Source of the DNA: Patiria pectinifera
Taxonomy: Eukaryota; Echinodermata; Asteroidea; Valvatida; Asterinidae
Assembly: GCA_029964075.1 (NCBI GenBank)
Contig: CM057133.1
Location: 13,044,699 to 13,108,698, forward strand
DNA: 64,000 nucleotides
Direction of reading: 5' to 3'
The notes below the pieces were generated by a model. It did no database searches. It had not been told where the DNA came from and saw only the letters and a program-made list of their open reading frames with translations. Below are positions 38,601 through 48,768 of this stretch, piece by piece (within the stretch, counting starts at the first letter, position 1; each line of letters begins with the position of its first letter). A program made the translations under genes and the position numbers.

Positions 38601-41530
38601 TTCGTATACGAACTACTAACCCGTACGTACGAACTACTAATTCGTTCGTTTTACGAATTACTAAACCGTACGTACGAATAAATTCGTACGTATTACTAAA
38701 CCGTGTACGTACGTGTACGTACGTAAACCGTACGTACGAATCAATACGTACATACTACGTGGCGTAGCCACAGCGGGGCCACGGGGCGGGGGGGAGGGCG
38801 TGGGGGCAGTGGCGTAGGCAGCTGGGGCGGCGGGGGGCGCGGCTGGAACGCTTTTAACCATGTCCTATCTACACTTCCATACTATGATCATGTGAAAGTG
38901 CAAAATGTGAAAGCGGCGGTCACATTTTTAATTCAGTCACTTCAGTGTAAACTTGATTTTGGTATTTTTTAAAATATATTTTTAAGTCAAATCTAATTAT
39001 CAACATGATCCGTTATGTAACCTTTGAATATAATTTCGAAAATAACTATTTTTATATTTTATTTCTTCCTAAAATGAATTGACATTTGGTTAAATTTTAA
39101 AATAAGGTCTAAGGTCAAGATGACTCTATAAGTGACGAAAAAAAGAAGCTTTTTTTTCTCTCTGGATTTGAAGCTGGTCGTATAATGATATACCTTATTG
39201 CAGCCGCCATTTGGACGTTGGCATTGTCTTAACAATAGTCTGAGTCGGCAAGTGTAACTTCATCAAAAAGTTCTGTAATTGGGCGTTGTCCCCAGACTTT
39301 TCTTAAGGAGACGATTATCAACTCTGTGGCCTCATCACATAAATGGAGTTATTAGACGAAATCGATCACCCACTGCGGTCTCTTTGACTGGGGTTGCGCG
39401 TGAGGTGATACTGATATAGCTGGGTCCGCGTCCGTGGGTCCGAGCAAAATTTGGCCATCACTATCTCAGTTAACACATGGACCAATGGTCTGTGGTTAAC
39501 GGGACGGGGAACCGCTGCATTGACTCCTCAATCGATGAGGAATGTTTTAATAGCCCACCGACGAAGCCGACAGACACTCTGATTAAGTTGAACAAAAACC
39601 AAAGAGAAAGTGATAGAACAGACGCGATCTCGCCGCCAATACACCCCAAGAAAAAGCCGTGTATGAAACGGCTGCCTTGTAGGGCTACGGCTTCGTCTAT
39701 CGCCAGCATGTGCCCACGTGTGCAACCAGCAAAGACGTAGACATAGCTTCAGACAGGAGACTCGGACACGGATAAACTTTCAACATCACGCATATCGCTT
39801 TGCGACTTCGAGAAAAAAAAATCGGTAGTCCTTGACGGCAAGCGTTGGTCAAGAATGGCCAAATCTTGTAAATGTTTGATCGGGTACGAAGCAGAACAAA
39901 AGCAGGCCGGGGAAATGTCGCTTTAGTGGGACAAAGAACGTGTCAGTGTTTTTCTTCTGCCGCACAATGCCGAGGAATCTAGCTAATGTTGCGGTAAATA
40001 CAAGCAGTTTGCCCGCTATCGAGACCGCTAACATTAATTGTGGAGGTGTATTCACGTCACGGAGGTCTGTACCATCACTGATTCCGTTTTGGATTCAACA
40101 CATCGCCCAAGCTTCATTCAAAAATGTGCCCACTAAAAGAACTCAATCCCCTGAGTGCTTTTTCCCAAAGCTCCTATAAATTTCCTGTTTCTAATTTTTA
40201 CAGAGCTTGAAAAAAAGTCACACCCTTAGGGACCTAATAGGTTTCACGTATATACTGTAGCCCTTTTAACATGTTTCTTCCGCATTAAAAGTTGCACTCC
40301 GTGGTTGAAAAGCAATCCCTTGCATCATGCTTGCCAAGAGTCTACCTGCCAAGAGTCTACCTGCTTTCTTGCTAATGCCATTCAAGTAACTTGGTGACCT
40401 TGCATCATGCTAAGGCAGTCTCGGACTACTAAGGATTAAAACCGAAGGTTGTTTCGACAAGGCTGTCACGAAAATAACATAGAAAATTTGTTGAATGTTG
40501 GGTTGACGAGAGGGGATATAAAAGATGACGTCCTTGAACTTGGAGAGAACGCAGATCCACCCAATAAGCTAAGGAAACAGAGAAGATGAAGCTTAATGAC
40601 CCGACCGTCAAAACTAACAAACAGGGAAGGAAGGGGAAGAACCGAACAACATGCATCGAGGAACTTACAACGCACTTTCAATCACTGTGCGTGCATAGAC
40701 AATCTTGTATCTTATTTTGGAATTTGCCGAAATTTAGAACATCGTTTGGCCAAGTGCATTTTAGATTCCTGACTAAAACATTGGCGCAAAAAATGAAAGA
40801 AGTCCAAGATGGTGTAGCTTTAATACAAGTTAAATCGTGTGCAAATAAAGGCAGACCATTTTGGAATTTGGCAGTACTTTTTGAATGTCGTATCGCATTG
40901 TAAAGATTGATTGGTATGCCATGCTGGATAATTGACATGATTGATTGTCAACGAAACTTTAAAGTAGAATGCCGAGAAGAGTAAACTATATTGAACAGGT
41001 TGAAGCATCTTACTATTCTTAGGCACCCTTGCTGTTTCTTAGACCCAGAAACCGGGGCGCTAGAACTCCTTTTTTCGAGTTTGGTCTTTGGTCGGTCGAT
41101 AGCACTTGTAGTATGAACGACCAAAGACAAAATTCGAATAAAGGAGTTCTAGCGCCCCAGTTACTTGGTCCATTCTACCGCCATGCTACCCATGGCGGTA
41201 GCCATGGAGCTAGAAAACACAAAAACACAACAAATGGCCATGAGTGAAAACAAACGCAACGAATAATACAGAGACAACTTCGACGAGTACTGGACGTCAA
41301 TCTTCTGATTTTAATACTCACAATCGCTCCGTGTTGGAGGGTATGTTGACCGGTACGTACTGCAAACCCCGATTGAGGCAATCTACAGTCCCCCGGTAAC
41401 AGCTGCATTCCACTGGGCATACTCTCACCCTCCTCCTGCCAGCATCGCAAAAATCCACCGCTAGTCCCAACAAGCAAAGACCAACAAAAAGGTATCTCAT
41501 CCTAGATAGATCCATGGTTATACGGTTCAT
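23616..41530 (-). CDS. slit: Slit guidance ligand, 5' part of gene (signal peptide, LRRNT and LRR1-3; continues left of window)
   Basis: Secreted axon- and cell-guidance ligand that binds Robo receptors; the leucine-rich repeats of the second domain are the Robo-binding part in known Slits. Four coding exons are seen on the minus strand: 41322-41530, 35183-35254, 34691-34762 and 23616-23687. Joined, they give a signal peptide, a CxxxCxC LRRNT cap and three 24-residue LRRs with no stop, about 141 residues. The cap ends in NIPSNTERL and is followed by NLDGNNIT, IERGAF and RLDGNQL. These match the first LRR domain of vertebrate Slit in order and spacing. Every intron interrupts the codon after its second base, as expected for one-repeat-per-exon LRR genes. 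Introns are about 6.1 kb, 0.42 kb, 11.0 kb and more than 23.6 kb. The rest of the protein (more LRRs, EGF repeats, laminin G, cystine knot) must lie left of position 1. A different Slit-like LRR protein cannot be fully excluded. Confidence 0.88.
25733..26064. mobile_element. MITE-like element with 16-bp terminal inverted repeats
   Basis: The left end GCCTTTTCACACTAGA (25733-25748) recurs exactly as its reverse complement at 26049-26064, giving a 332-bp element with no transposase. A small palindrome around CCCAGGGCGAGTTCGCC lies just inside the left end at about 25758-25780. Structure and size fit a non-autonomous DNA transposon. Target-site duplications are not clear. Confidence 0.6.
30090..30155. 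repeat. 33-bp pyrimidine-rich tandem duplication
   Basis: Two near-identical units of TTTGTTTCTTTGCTTCTT type are adjacent, starting at about 30090 and 30123. A TTTG microsatellite-like tract lies about 60 bp upstream. No function is apparent. Confidence 0.7.
30675..30935. mobile_element. MITE-like element with GCCCAATTTCA ends
   Basis: GCCCAATTTCA at 30681-30691 is matched by its reverse complement TGAAATTGGGC at 30920-30930. The interior has many short GCTTAC/GTAAGC and GGTTAGC/GCTAACC inverted motifs, so the element can fold on itself. It is about 260 bp with no coding capacity. Diverged outer inverted sequences (about 30503 and 31042) suggest it may sit inside an older element. Confidence 0.55.
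34691..34762 (-). CDS. slit: Slit coding exon 3: LRR2 (72 nt)
   Basis: Exactly 72 nt between a TTTTGCAG acceptor and a GTGAGT donor, 420 bp downstream of LRR1. It encodes QLTNNQIISIERGAFSDL and then RLVER. The SIERGAF-DL core is characteristic of LRR2 in the first Slit LRR domain. The split final codon is completed by the LRR3 exon as methionine. Confidence 0.88.
34763..35182 (-). other. Slit intron 2 (420 bp)
   Basis: A short intron between the LRR1 and LRR2 exons, bounded by GTAAGT and TTTTGCAG. It is AT-rich with no other feature visible. It is the only short intron in this part of the gene. Confidence 0.85.
35183..35254 (-). CDS. slit: Slit coding exon 2: LRR1 (72 nt)
   Basis: Exactly 72 nt between a CTGCAG acceptor and a GTAAGT donor. 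It reads NLDGNNITKIRKGDF, then DNLRRLRVL. This is a complete 24-residue LRR with the asparagine ladder N-x-I and the GxF position. It is close to LRR1 of vertebrate Slit proteins in content and placement. Confidence 0.88.
36945..37433. repeat. 10-bp minisatellite with 30-bp higher-order unit
   Basis: About 49 copies of ATGGCTTGNN, where the last two bases alternate as TA, C(A/G) and TG over much of the array. This makes a 30-bp trimeric higher-order unit, with one small insertion near 37002. Because 30 is divisible by three, several frames stay open on both strands, giving pseudo-proteins of HKPSQAIASHY type. It lies inside Slit intron 1 and is not a gene. Confidence 0.95.
37838..38038. mobile_element. 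MITE with 25-bp terminal inverted repeats
   Basis: GGAAAGAATGTTGAAACCTG... at 37838-37862 is matched on the opposite strand at 38014-38038 with one mismatch over 25 bp, enclosing about 150 bp without coding capacity. This is typical of a miniature inverted-repeat DNA transposon. It lies a few hundred bases from two other repeat structures in the same intron. Confidence 0.75.
38478..38880. mobile_element. Foldback element: 29-bp inverted ends around a CGTACG palindrome array and a GC-rich block
   Basis: The 29 bp starting ATGGAAGTGTAGATAGGACA at 38478-38506 recurs perfectly in inverse orientation at 38852-38880. Between them lies an array of TTCGTACGTACGAA-type palindromes alternating with TACTAAAC/TACTAATT (about 38517-38750), then a G-rich block (about 38775-38850) containing GTGGCGTAG phrases. 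No transposase is encoded. The structure fits a foldback-type non-autonomous element with an unusual self-complementary core. Confidence 0.7.
41050..41160. repeat. Hairpin-forming inverted repeat beside Slit exon 1
   Basis: GGGGCGCTAGAACTCCTTT and about 25 further bases at 41052-41094 are mirrored with a few mismatches at 41115-41160, separated by a loop of about 20 bases. A second small hairpin (CTACCGCCATG / CATGGCGGTAG) follows at about 41177-41203. Both lie in intron 1 within 300 bp of the first donor site. This is probably a short MITE remnant, though a structured intronic RNA is possible. Confidence 0.7.
41322..41530 (-). CDS. slit: Slit coding exon 1: signal peptide and LRRNT
   Basis: The first in-frame ATG is at 41530 (MNRITMDLSRM...). 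A second ATG at 41515 (MDLS) and a third at 41500 (MRYLFVG) are also possible starts. The hydrophobic stretch YLFVGLCLLGLAV after MR is a good signal peptide. It is followed by a basic GRRRVRV linker and the N-terminal LRR cap with four cysteines (CPVECSC, then VDC). The donor is GTGAGT directly after the first two bases of a leucine codon, which the next exon completes. Confidence 0.87.
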
Positions 41531-44500
41531 CCGAAAGACGACACTCAAACGGTTAAATTTCAATACCTTAACCTCCTATTCCGCTGGCAGCACGGATGGA
41601 TATTGCTTCAATCGTTGAGAGCGTAGAAAAAAATCCAAGGTTTTTTTTTTTAATTTTTCCTCCTGAAACTGTAGAATTATAGGCACCTTCCTTTCAAGCG
41701 GCACGTTCCGCAAACGGTGCTGGGATTACCGAATTCCAAGAGGCAAGTTAGCGGGCTACTGGAGGCATTGGACCGCCTACGCCGATAGCACGGGAGCTGC
41801 AGTGTATCTCAAGCTTCCCGTGAATGACGAACCAATAATGATGTTAATTTAATATATATAATTATATATGCCAAACTTTTTTCCGCACTTTCTTCTCAAA
41901 AGCAAAGCTACCACCGGGGTTCCTTATGACGTCCTCCTCCGTATTCACCTGTTAACAGCATCCATATCAACACTGAAGACAAGAAGAAGATCCTTACAAG
42001 AGAATACAATACTCCCGTCAAAAATTCAATAATAATCCTCAGGAAAAAATATCCGACACAACACACAGCCTTCCGTCCGCGTGCGACCGAGCGCTACACT
42101 ACAAATGAACCCCGTGCAAACTTGACGGGAGTCACCGGTGCGCGTAGCGGGTGCTGATGACGTCCCACTAGGTTGTATACACAAGGCCCCGTGCCTACCG
42201 CACATGAGCAGGAATATGCAGCGCTGGTCACGCACAGCTTTTGGGGGAGACCTCGAGGACCAAATAAACCGCCCCCTTAGGTCACCGTGGGACGTCACTC
42301 AATGGATTATCACAATGGGACGCATTGGATTATGAGGACCACATCCCCATTAAAAGGAGCAACCGCATTATAATTTAAAATCAACTGTATTTTTTTTCTA
42401 AATCTTCAACCAAAGTCTTTATAGAACTAAAATAATCTTGGGAATTTTTTTTCTTCAAAAAGCGGTATTTTGTTCTTCAGTGTAAAGTTTGCTTAAAATG
42501 TGTGTACGGAAACGGGAAAATTAAACGTAGGCCTACTCTCGCGATGAAATACAAAGGGAATTGTTAACTTATTCAAGACCCTTCTTCGTAAGTATTCACG
42601 TAAGTTGGCTGCAACACCTTGACTAAAAAGTCAGAATTCTCATTTATAGGTTTTACTGATATTTCCAGCATAATGTCAGTGTAACATGTCGGAGGTTTTT
42701 GACCTGCCCAGGTAAATGATGAAAAACTCAAATTTATTTTTCGATACTCATTTCAGACTGTTGCCGTCATGTGCCATTTGAGAAGATGACAAGTACCCAA
42801 AAGTCGCGGTTGGAAACAGCGTGCTTGCCGATAATTTCATTGATAAATATTTTGACAGCAAACGGATGGCGGGCCATGGGTGTCACCCGGGCCGGTGGTG
42901 CCCGGCTGAAAGGCTGGTCGCATGCAATTTGTTGGAGTTCGGTGAGTTCAGTCTCGAACGGAAGGCACTTGATGCTCGCAAAATAAACCCCATTCATCGT
43001 TTGTTTTATGGCGGGAAGCGAGGCCCAGACTTTTATTGGAGAAATGTCCTTTAGAGAACCAAAGTTAATTGGTATCAAAAGCGAAGGAAGTTGGTACAAT
43101 TTAGGACAAAAATGGACGGGTGTACGGTGGTATATCAGGGGGTGGGGGAACTGGGGTTCGTGACCGTTGAGCTAATCTTGGGGAGAACTGATGATGTTCG
43201 GTCGACATGTTTGCCCACAAGATCGGAATCGGGAGACATGACGAAGCACAGACCTCGGACTTGTGGGAGCATAGGGTCATCGTGCCCCCTCCCTCATTAC
43301 TAAAGACTGACTCGTTAATTTTGGTTAGCTTGTGGTTGATTAGTCCGTAACTAAAGATAAAACAACCAAGAGACTACGACTGGCCACAACGCAGCTAGAA
43401 CATGTCAATCAAGTTTCTTTATCATACATCATCATGGCGTACACACTGGCGAAATCAAGACGCCGGATGTTCCTCCTATATGCTAATCGAACGCATGCTT
43501 TATTGAATAACCGGAACGTTCAATAACATACCGTATCTTAGTATCCGGTCCTAAATTTCAATCACCGTCAGATTCGCAACTTGACATGTAGTTGCGGTCC
43601 TCAACCAACAAAATCCCAACCCTGTCTGTTTGCATTTAACTTAGACACGAAGAGAAAGCAACCACCACTGAATACCTCAGGAACGTGGAATTTCTACCAC
43701 CGATGCAAAACTGACAAGAATTGACAGTTTACTTTCTCGTGTTAGGCTATACGGATAATGGTGGCAGTATGCTACCAACTTGTAAATCACCACTTCTCCC
43801 ACGAACCAATATTGACTTGGTGTGCTGTGCACACACTGTGAATTCTATTGAGGAAGCATGAACGCCACAAATTCAGCTGAACCTATCTGGGTCTCATTGG
43901 CTAATAACTCTCATACCAACTTTTTGTTCGACCCACTTTCTTCCGGAGCTGAGAAATCCGCATCGTATAGCCGCAAGTGAAAGCCACCTCGTATTTGAAC
44001 TGTCTGATGGAAGAATGCCCCCGTCCCAACATAGAGAGACTGCGGCGGGGCCCGGTCAGGCATTGTTCCCCATCCAGAATTAAGCGTCCAGAACCCCGAC
44101 GCCAGTTGGCAAACGGATATGGTGTCGGCTATGGGCGCGGACTCTGGAAGACGGGGCGAGATGTGACAGACACAGCGGGATTGACAGTGGACTGTTACCG
44201 AAAAGAGCCGCAGCCACCCAGCATTGCTAAGAGCTACCAGTGCATGGATAAACGACATAATTAACGGTCAGTAGAAAGGAATCCCACACTACTATGAGAG
44301 CGTTTCTCAACTCATGATCAGCTCCCGTCTTCTCTGAGTGCAACTTTCAAATTTGGGTTCCGACATCAACTGGCTCTCGAAGTAGCAGGCCTCGTTAAAC
44401 AAACATTGCATGCTATAATTGTTCGAGCAAGGGATTTTCGTCTCGAAAATATATCACTTTTCACCCCCATCAAAATGTTTGTGGAATTTTTTTTATAATA

Positions 44501-46734
44501 AATTGCATTTGACGTCGGATAAATTGCGTTTTTATCCAATTTAATGTGATAGTGATATCATTGACCATGTGACAGAGCCGTGTCAGGGCTTAAAAAATAT
44601 ATTGAGGGCGCACTTCAAGAAATCAGTATATGCATTTTGGCGTGTTCTCCATGTATGGGTATTTTTTATATGGAGATCAGTGGTAGATTTTTTGCTTGTT
44701 TTCAGTTATGGGCTGTTTGGTTCCACATGAATTACAAAAACGTACAAAATACATAATCTATAGTTGCAGAATCATTATTTGATAATAGAGGGAGTTTCGA
44801 CTCAGCTCAAAGGGCGCCCTGTCAATATGCGCATACGGTTATTGGTAACGCTATTTTAAAGTTGGGTTGCGGCCACCACAAGAGGGCGCTTCACACATTT
44901 TGTCCTTTTTTGGCGGTCAAAATCCTGCCAAAATTTGTCATCAAATGCTTTACAATTTGGTACAAAGAGTCAATTTTTGTCATTCCGTGTTACCGTTTGA
45001 GGCGTAATACTTACTTATTAGGCAAAACTCATCATTTATGTCATTCCTCAGTTTCGTGCAAGTTTAATCATTTGACCCCAATTCGGCTCTCAATGTGCAA
45101 TGATGTTAAATGTTTATAACTACCTTGGATTTTCTTTCTGTGTGTGCATGGTCTTCCACAGAATGACCCTAATATAAAGAAACAAGTGAAGAAACGGTCA
45201 AAATTACTCTTTTGCGTAGATGGGATTCACAGAAGGCATTAACAGTCGTAGATCTTGAACCATGCAATTTCTATTATCTAAATTAATAATTTACAGCTAG
45301 GTTTGGGAGTTTATGGAAGTTATGGAAGTGGGCACATTGTGGCTCTCAACGGTCCAGATAGGTTTAAGGACATGAATTTACGAAATTAATGAAGCCGTTC
45401 GATAAGCAGCTCGAGTACGAATTAAAAGTGCACATGAACATTCATGCACCACAGTTGCAACAAGAAAAACAAAAATCCCTACGATTTGCGATTTTAGCTC
45501 TTTGCCCCAATCTAGATTCGACATGGGGATATAATCATCGTTCCAGTCATTGGGTGACATACATGATATATCGTAAAGGTTTTTTATTTTATTCTCAAGC
45601 TCCGCTTTATGACAAGTTGAGAATTTAAACTTTTAAACCCATTTGGGTGTGCTTGAAACATAAAGGTAACTACAACTGTCTATTCTCGTCCCGCTTGACT
45701 AGAAATTAGAAAGATGTTGCCTCCCCCCCCCCGCAAGTAGGCAAGGTTCGTGTACTGTATTCTACATTAGGCCAACTTCAAAGGCCTACTTGCCCGCTTT
45801 ACTTAACACTGAACTTTAATTTGTCATCGGAATAAGATGAGAGCACCTGCAGAAATAATGGTCAACAGTAATTTATATAAACCGAATGGTCCTACTTCAA
45901 AACAATGTTCCATCATTGTTGATTAATTGGGCATAACCGATTCCAAAAGCGAGACCGACGCTAGCAGGTCTATCCGTGACGGTAATTGTATAGTGTGTAA
46001 ACAAAGCCTGTAAAGGTTCCCCCGAAACGCACTGTCAGCTCCGTCCACAGTTAAATATTCATCACCTCCAAGATCAACAGGGCAATTTAATTAGTTGATT
46101 TGTTATGGCAAGGGTTGGTTAACGTATTCAATTATCTCCATTAATATGATTAAAGAGGCGAATGGCACTGAGAACAGGAGGCACGGTATTAGCCTGTGCA
46201 TAATAATACGGTAAACGGAACCCGGCTATTTTAATTGCATACGGTGTGACGGGTGACGTCGGTGCTTTTAGTCCGTAGCATATTACCGACCTCATTTTGA
46301 TCACTCATTTGCCAGTCTGTGGAGACGTTTACAGGCAATCGACTGCCTTTATAAGTACAGGGTGGATATAGCTTGCACCTCATATTGCAAGGCAGTCGGG
46401 AAAAACTGAAACCCCTGCGTGGACTAGGCCGAAGCATTTATCGTACATTCACGAACAAGACACTGATGTACAATGGTGTAAATCTTTTTGCGACACCGCA
46501 GGGGGAATACCAAACAGAAGACAGTTTTCAGACAGCAAATGTCACTTACGACCAGAACGTGCTGAATTTATTTTGAACTCGTATTCTCTCGGCTATCCAA
46601 CCACTTTGCCTGCTAAAATCCACAGGGTACATAAATTATACCTGTATTTCGCAACAAGGACGTGAGGAGTATTCGTCGCCGTCTCCAGATATAGATTGCC
46701 GGTTCGTTTCATTGTACATGTACTAGGATTCGTC
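41531..46734. other. Intergenic region between divergent Slit and mGluR-like genes
   Basis: About 5.2 kb with no supported gene. The Slit 5' leader and promoter should lie in its left part. An AT-rich TATATA stretch lies at about 41850-41870, and a CpG-containing section at about 42060-42300 carries an inverted pair of CRE-like motifs. Toward the right end an AT-rich section with TTTAATTAG and CATTAATATGATTAA (about 46080-46155) has homeodomain-type core sites. Open frames at 43911-44264 on both strands show no recognisable domain. Confidence 0.6.
42158..42297. promoter_or_regulatory. Inverted pair of CRE-like motifs upstream of Slit
   Basis: TGACGTCCCAC at 42158-42168 and its exact reverse complement GTGGGACGTCA at 42287-42297 face each other about 120 bp apart, roughly 630-770 bp upstream of the Slit start. 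Each contains a TGACG/CGTCA half-site recognised by CREB/ATF-type bZIP factors in animals. The pairing is seen; regulatory use is inference. Confidence 0.4.
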
Positions 46735-48768
46735 ATGTCGAAAGCAGTTTTCTTGTGGATTGTTCTCCCCCTCTTGGCAGAGACTATCGTGCCGACAGTG
46801 GCTTATTCTCAGGCACACAGGGCCTGCTATTCATTCACAAAGCCCGGAGATGTGATCCTCGGCGGATTACTTACGGTGTCCCCCAGCTCAGCTAAAAATC
46901 TGTGCCACAGTAAGATTAACACCAACTGGCTGATCAAGAACGCGTTGGCTATGGACTTCGCAGTTGAAGATATCAACAAGCGGCGAGACTTGTTACCGGA
47001 TGTTACCCTGGGCTACGACCTACGGAATGATTGTTCATCTGAGGAGCTCTCCCTCTGGCAGACGCTGACCCTTGTTAGTCCGGATAGTCCCACGACTTTC
47101 AAGGATCTCTGTTCCCTTGAGACGCCCCGCACAGGTCCAGTGGTTGGCCTGATAGGCACCGGCTCTAGCGAGACCAGCATCCCGGTCAGCCAACTCGGCC
47201 AACTGTTCGAAGTGCCGGTGGTGTCGCACGGAGCGCACAGCGATGAATTCAGCGACCGGGAGAAGTACGCCTACCTCTTGAGGACCTCCACGCCGGACCG
47301 GCTGCGGGTGGAAGCCATTCTGGATATCTTGGAGCATTTCGGGTGGGTGTACGTGGCCTTACTCTACTCTGCCGACAGTGAGGGTATCCACGGGGCCATG
47401 CAGTTCGAAGCCTCGGCCGCAAAGCGCAACGTGTGTCTTGCTATGTCCTCCTACGTACGGGACTCCGCATCCGAAGAGGACCGCAACGAAATAGTGGCCA
47501 AGATGTTGGAGTATGACGCTTCCACAGTCATTGTCACCTTCCTTGGTCGCGTTGACGCCCTGGACATGTTGCAGTCGTTCAGGGAGGCGGGCTTGACTCA
47601 CCGCTACATCTGGGTCGCCGCCCAGATATGGGAAAATCTACTTGACAGGCAGGACCTACACGAAGTCACGAGTGGTGCGATCTTCCTGAAGTTCACCAAC
47701 GAACCAGTGCCCAAATTCATGAAGTATGTCTCGTCTCTGATCCATACTCCGTGGGAAAATCTGAGTGAATGGTCTCAGGAGGCACTCTGCAGTGATAAGG
47801 ACTTCACAAACTGCTCCAGTCTCCATAAGCTGTCACTGGGGCATTCTCTTCTAGGTGAAGAAACGCCAGTCGTGAACGCTGTGCAAGCATTTGCCCACGC
47901 TATACACGCTTACATCGAGGATGTATGCGCTGGTAGGCCTAACTGCATCCACAAAGAAGGCATCACTGGAAGCCTTTTGTTGTCCTACCTGAAGAACGTG
48001 TCTTTCCCAGCCCCAGGAGGGGAATTTTCTTTCAATAGCTACGGGGACGGAGGTGGGGCATACACGATCAACAACTACCAAGAAGTCGACGGTAAATACA
48101 TCATGGTAGACGTCGGTCACTGGAGCTCATCCACCGCTGGGCTGTGCCTGAACGAAACCTTGATGCGTTGGCAGAATGGGAGCAGGGAGATACCCCTGTC
48201 CAACTGTCGCGAGGTCTGCCAGGCCGGCTATTTTTCAGTACCACGGGGGAGGTGTTGCTCCGGGTGCCACTCATGCCCAATCGACACTATCGTAAAGGGG
48301 ACCCAGTGCGAACGTTGCGGGCAGACTGAGTGGCCGGATCCCTCCCGCACCCAGTGTCGTCAGATCGCCCCGACTCCGATGGATTACGGGAGCCCTGTGG
48401 TCATCTTACTGCTGACCCTGTCCGGCCTGGGCATCGCCCTCTGCGCACTGACCGCGGTGCTGGCCTTGGCCTACCGGAACCACGCCCTGATCAAAAGCTC
48501 CAGTCGCGAGCTGAGCTGCGTCAACGTCCTGGGTCTCACCTTGGCATTCGTGACGGGCGGTTTGATTCTCCTGCCCCCGGTACCTACCACCTGCATCGTC
48601 GCTGAGACCGGGATCGCCTTCAGCTTCACCCTCAGCTTCGCCCCGACTCTCCTGAAGGTTGTCCGGATATACAGGATCTTCCAGGCGGGGCGGCGGTCCG
48701 TGAAGCGGCCACGCTTCATCTCACCGAAATCCCAGATGACAATGGTCGCCTTGTTTGTGCTAATCCAG
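46735..48768 (+). CDS. mGluR-like receptor exon 1: signal peptide, Venus flytrap, cysteine-rich domain, TM1 to TM4 start
   Basis: 678 codons ending LFVLIQ directly before the donor GTAAGT. It carries the whole ligand-binding ectodomain in one exon. The frame stays open nine codons past the donor, so an unspliced product would end inside TM4. The frame also extends upstream of the ATG, but only with non-ATG codons. Confidence 0.9.

Larger units (their letters stand above)
35255..41321 (-). other. Slit intron 1, rich in repeats
   Basis: About 6.1 kb between the signal-peptide exon and the LRR1 exon, bounded by GTGAGT and CTGCAG. It contains the 10-bp minisatellite (36945-37433), a 201-bp MITE (37838-38038), the CGTACG palindrome island with flanking inverted repeats (38478-38880) and a hairpin-forming inverted repeat next to exon 1 (41050-41160). 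No nested gene is supported; open frames at 38046-38462 and 40586-40903 lack motifs. Confidence 0.75.

Noticed and set aside
43911-44264. Overlapping open frames on both strands (95 and 115 codons)
   Set aside because: Neither shows domain motifs. One is the shadow of the other in a GC-balanced intergenic stretch.
46696-46734. Upstream in-frame extension of the mGluR-like receptor
   Set aside because: It begins with TTG, not ATG, and would precede a good signal peptide that starts at the ATG at 46735.
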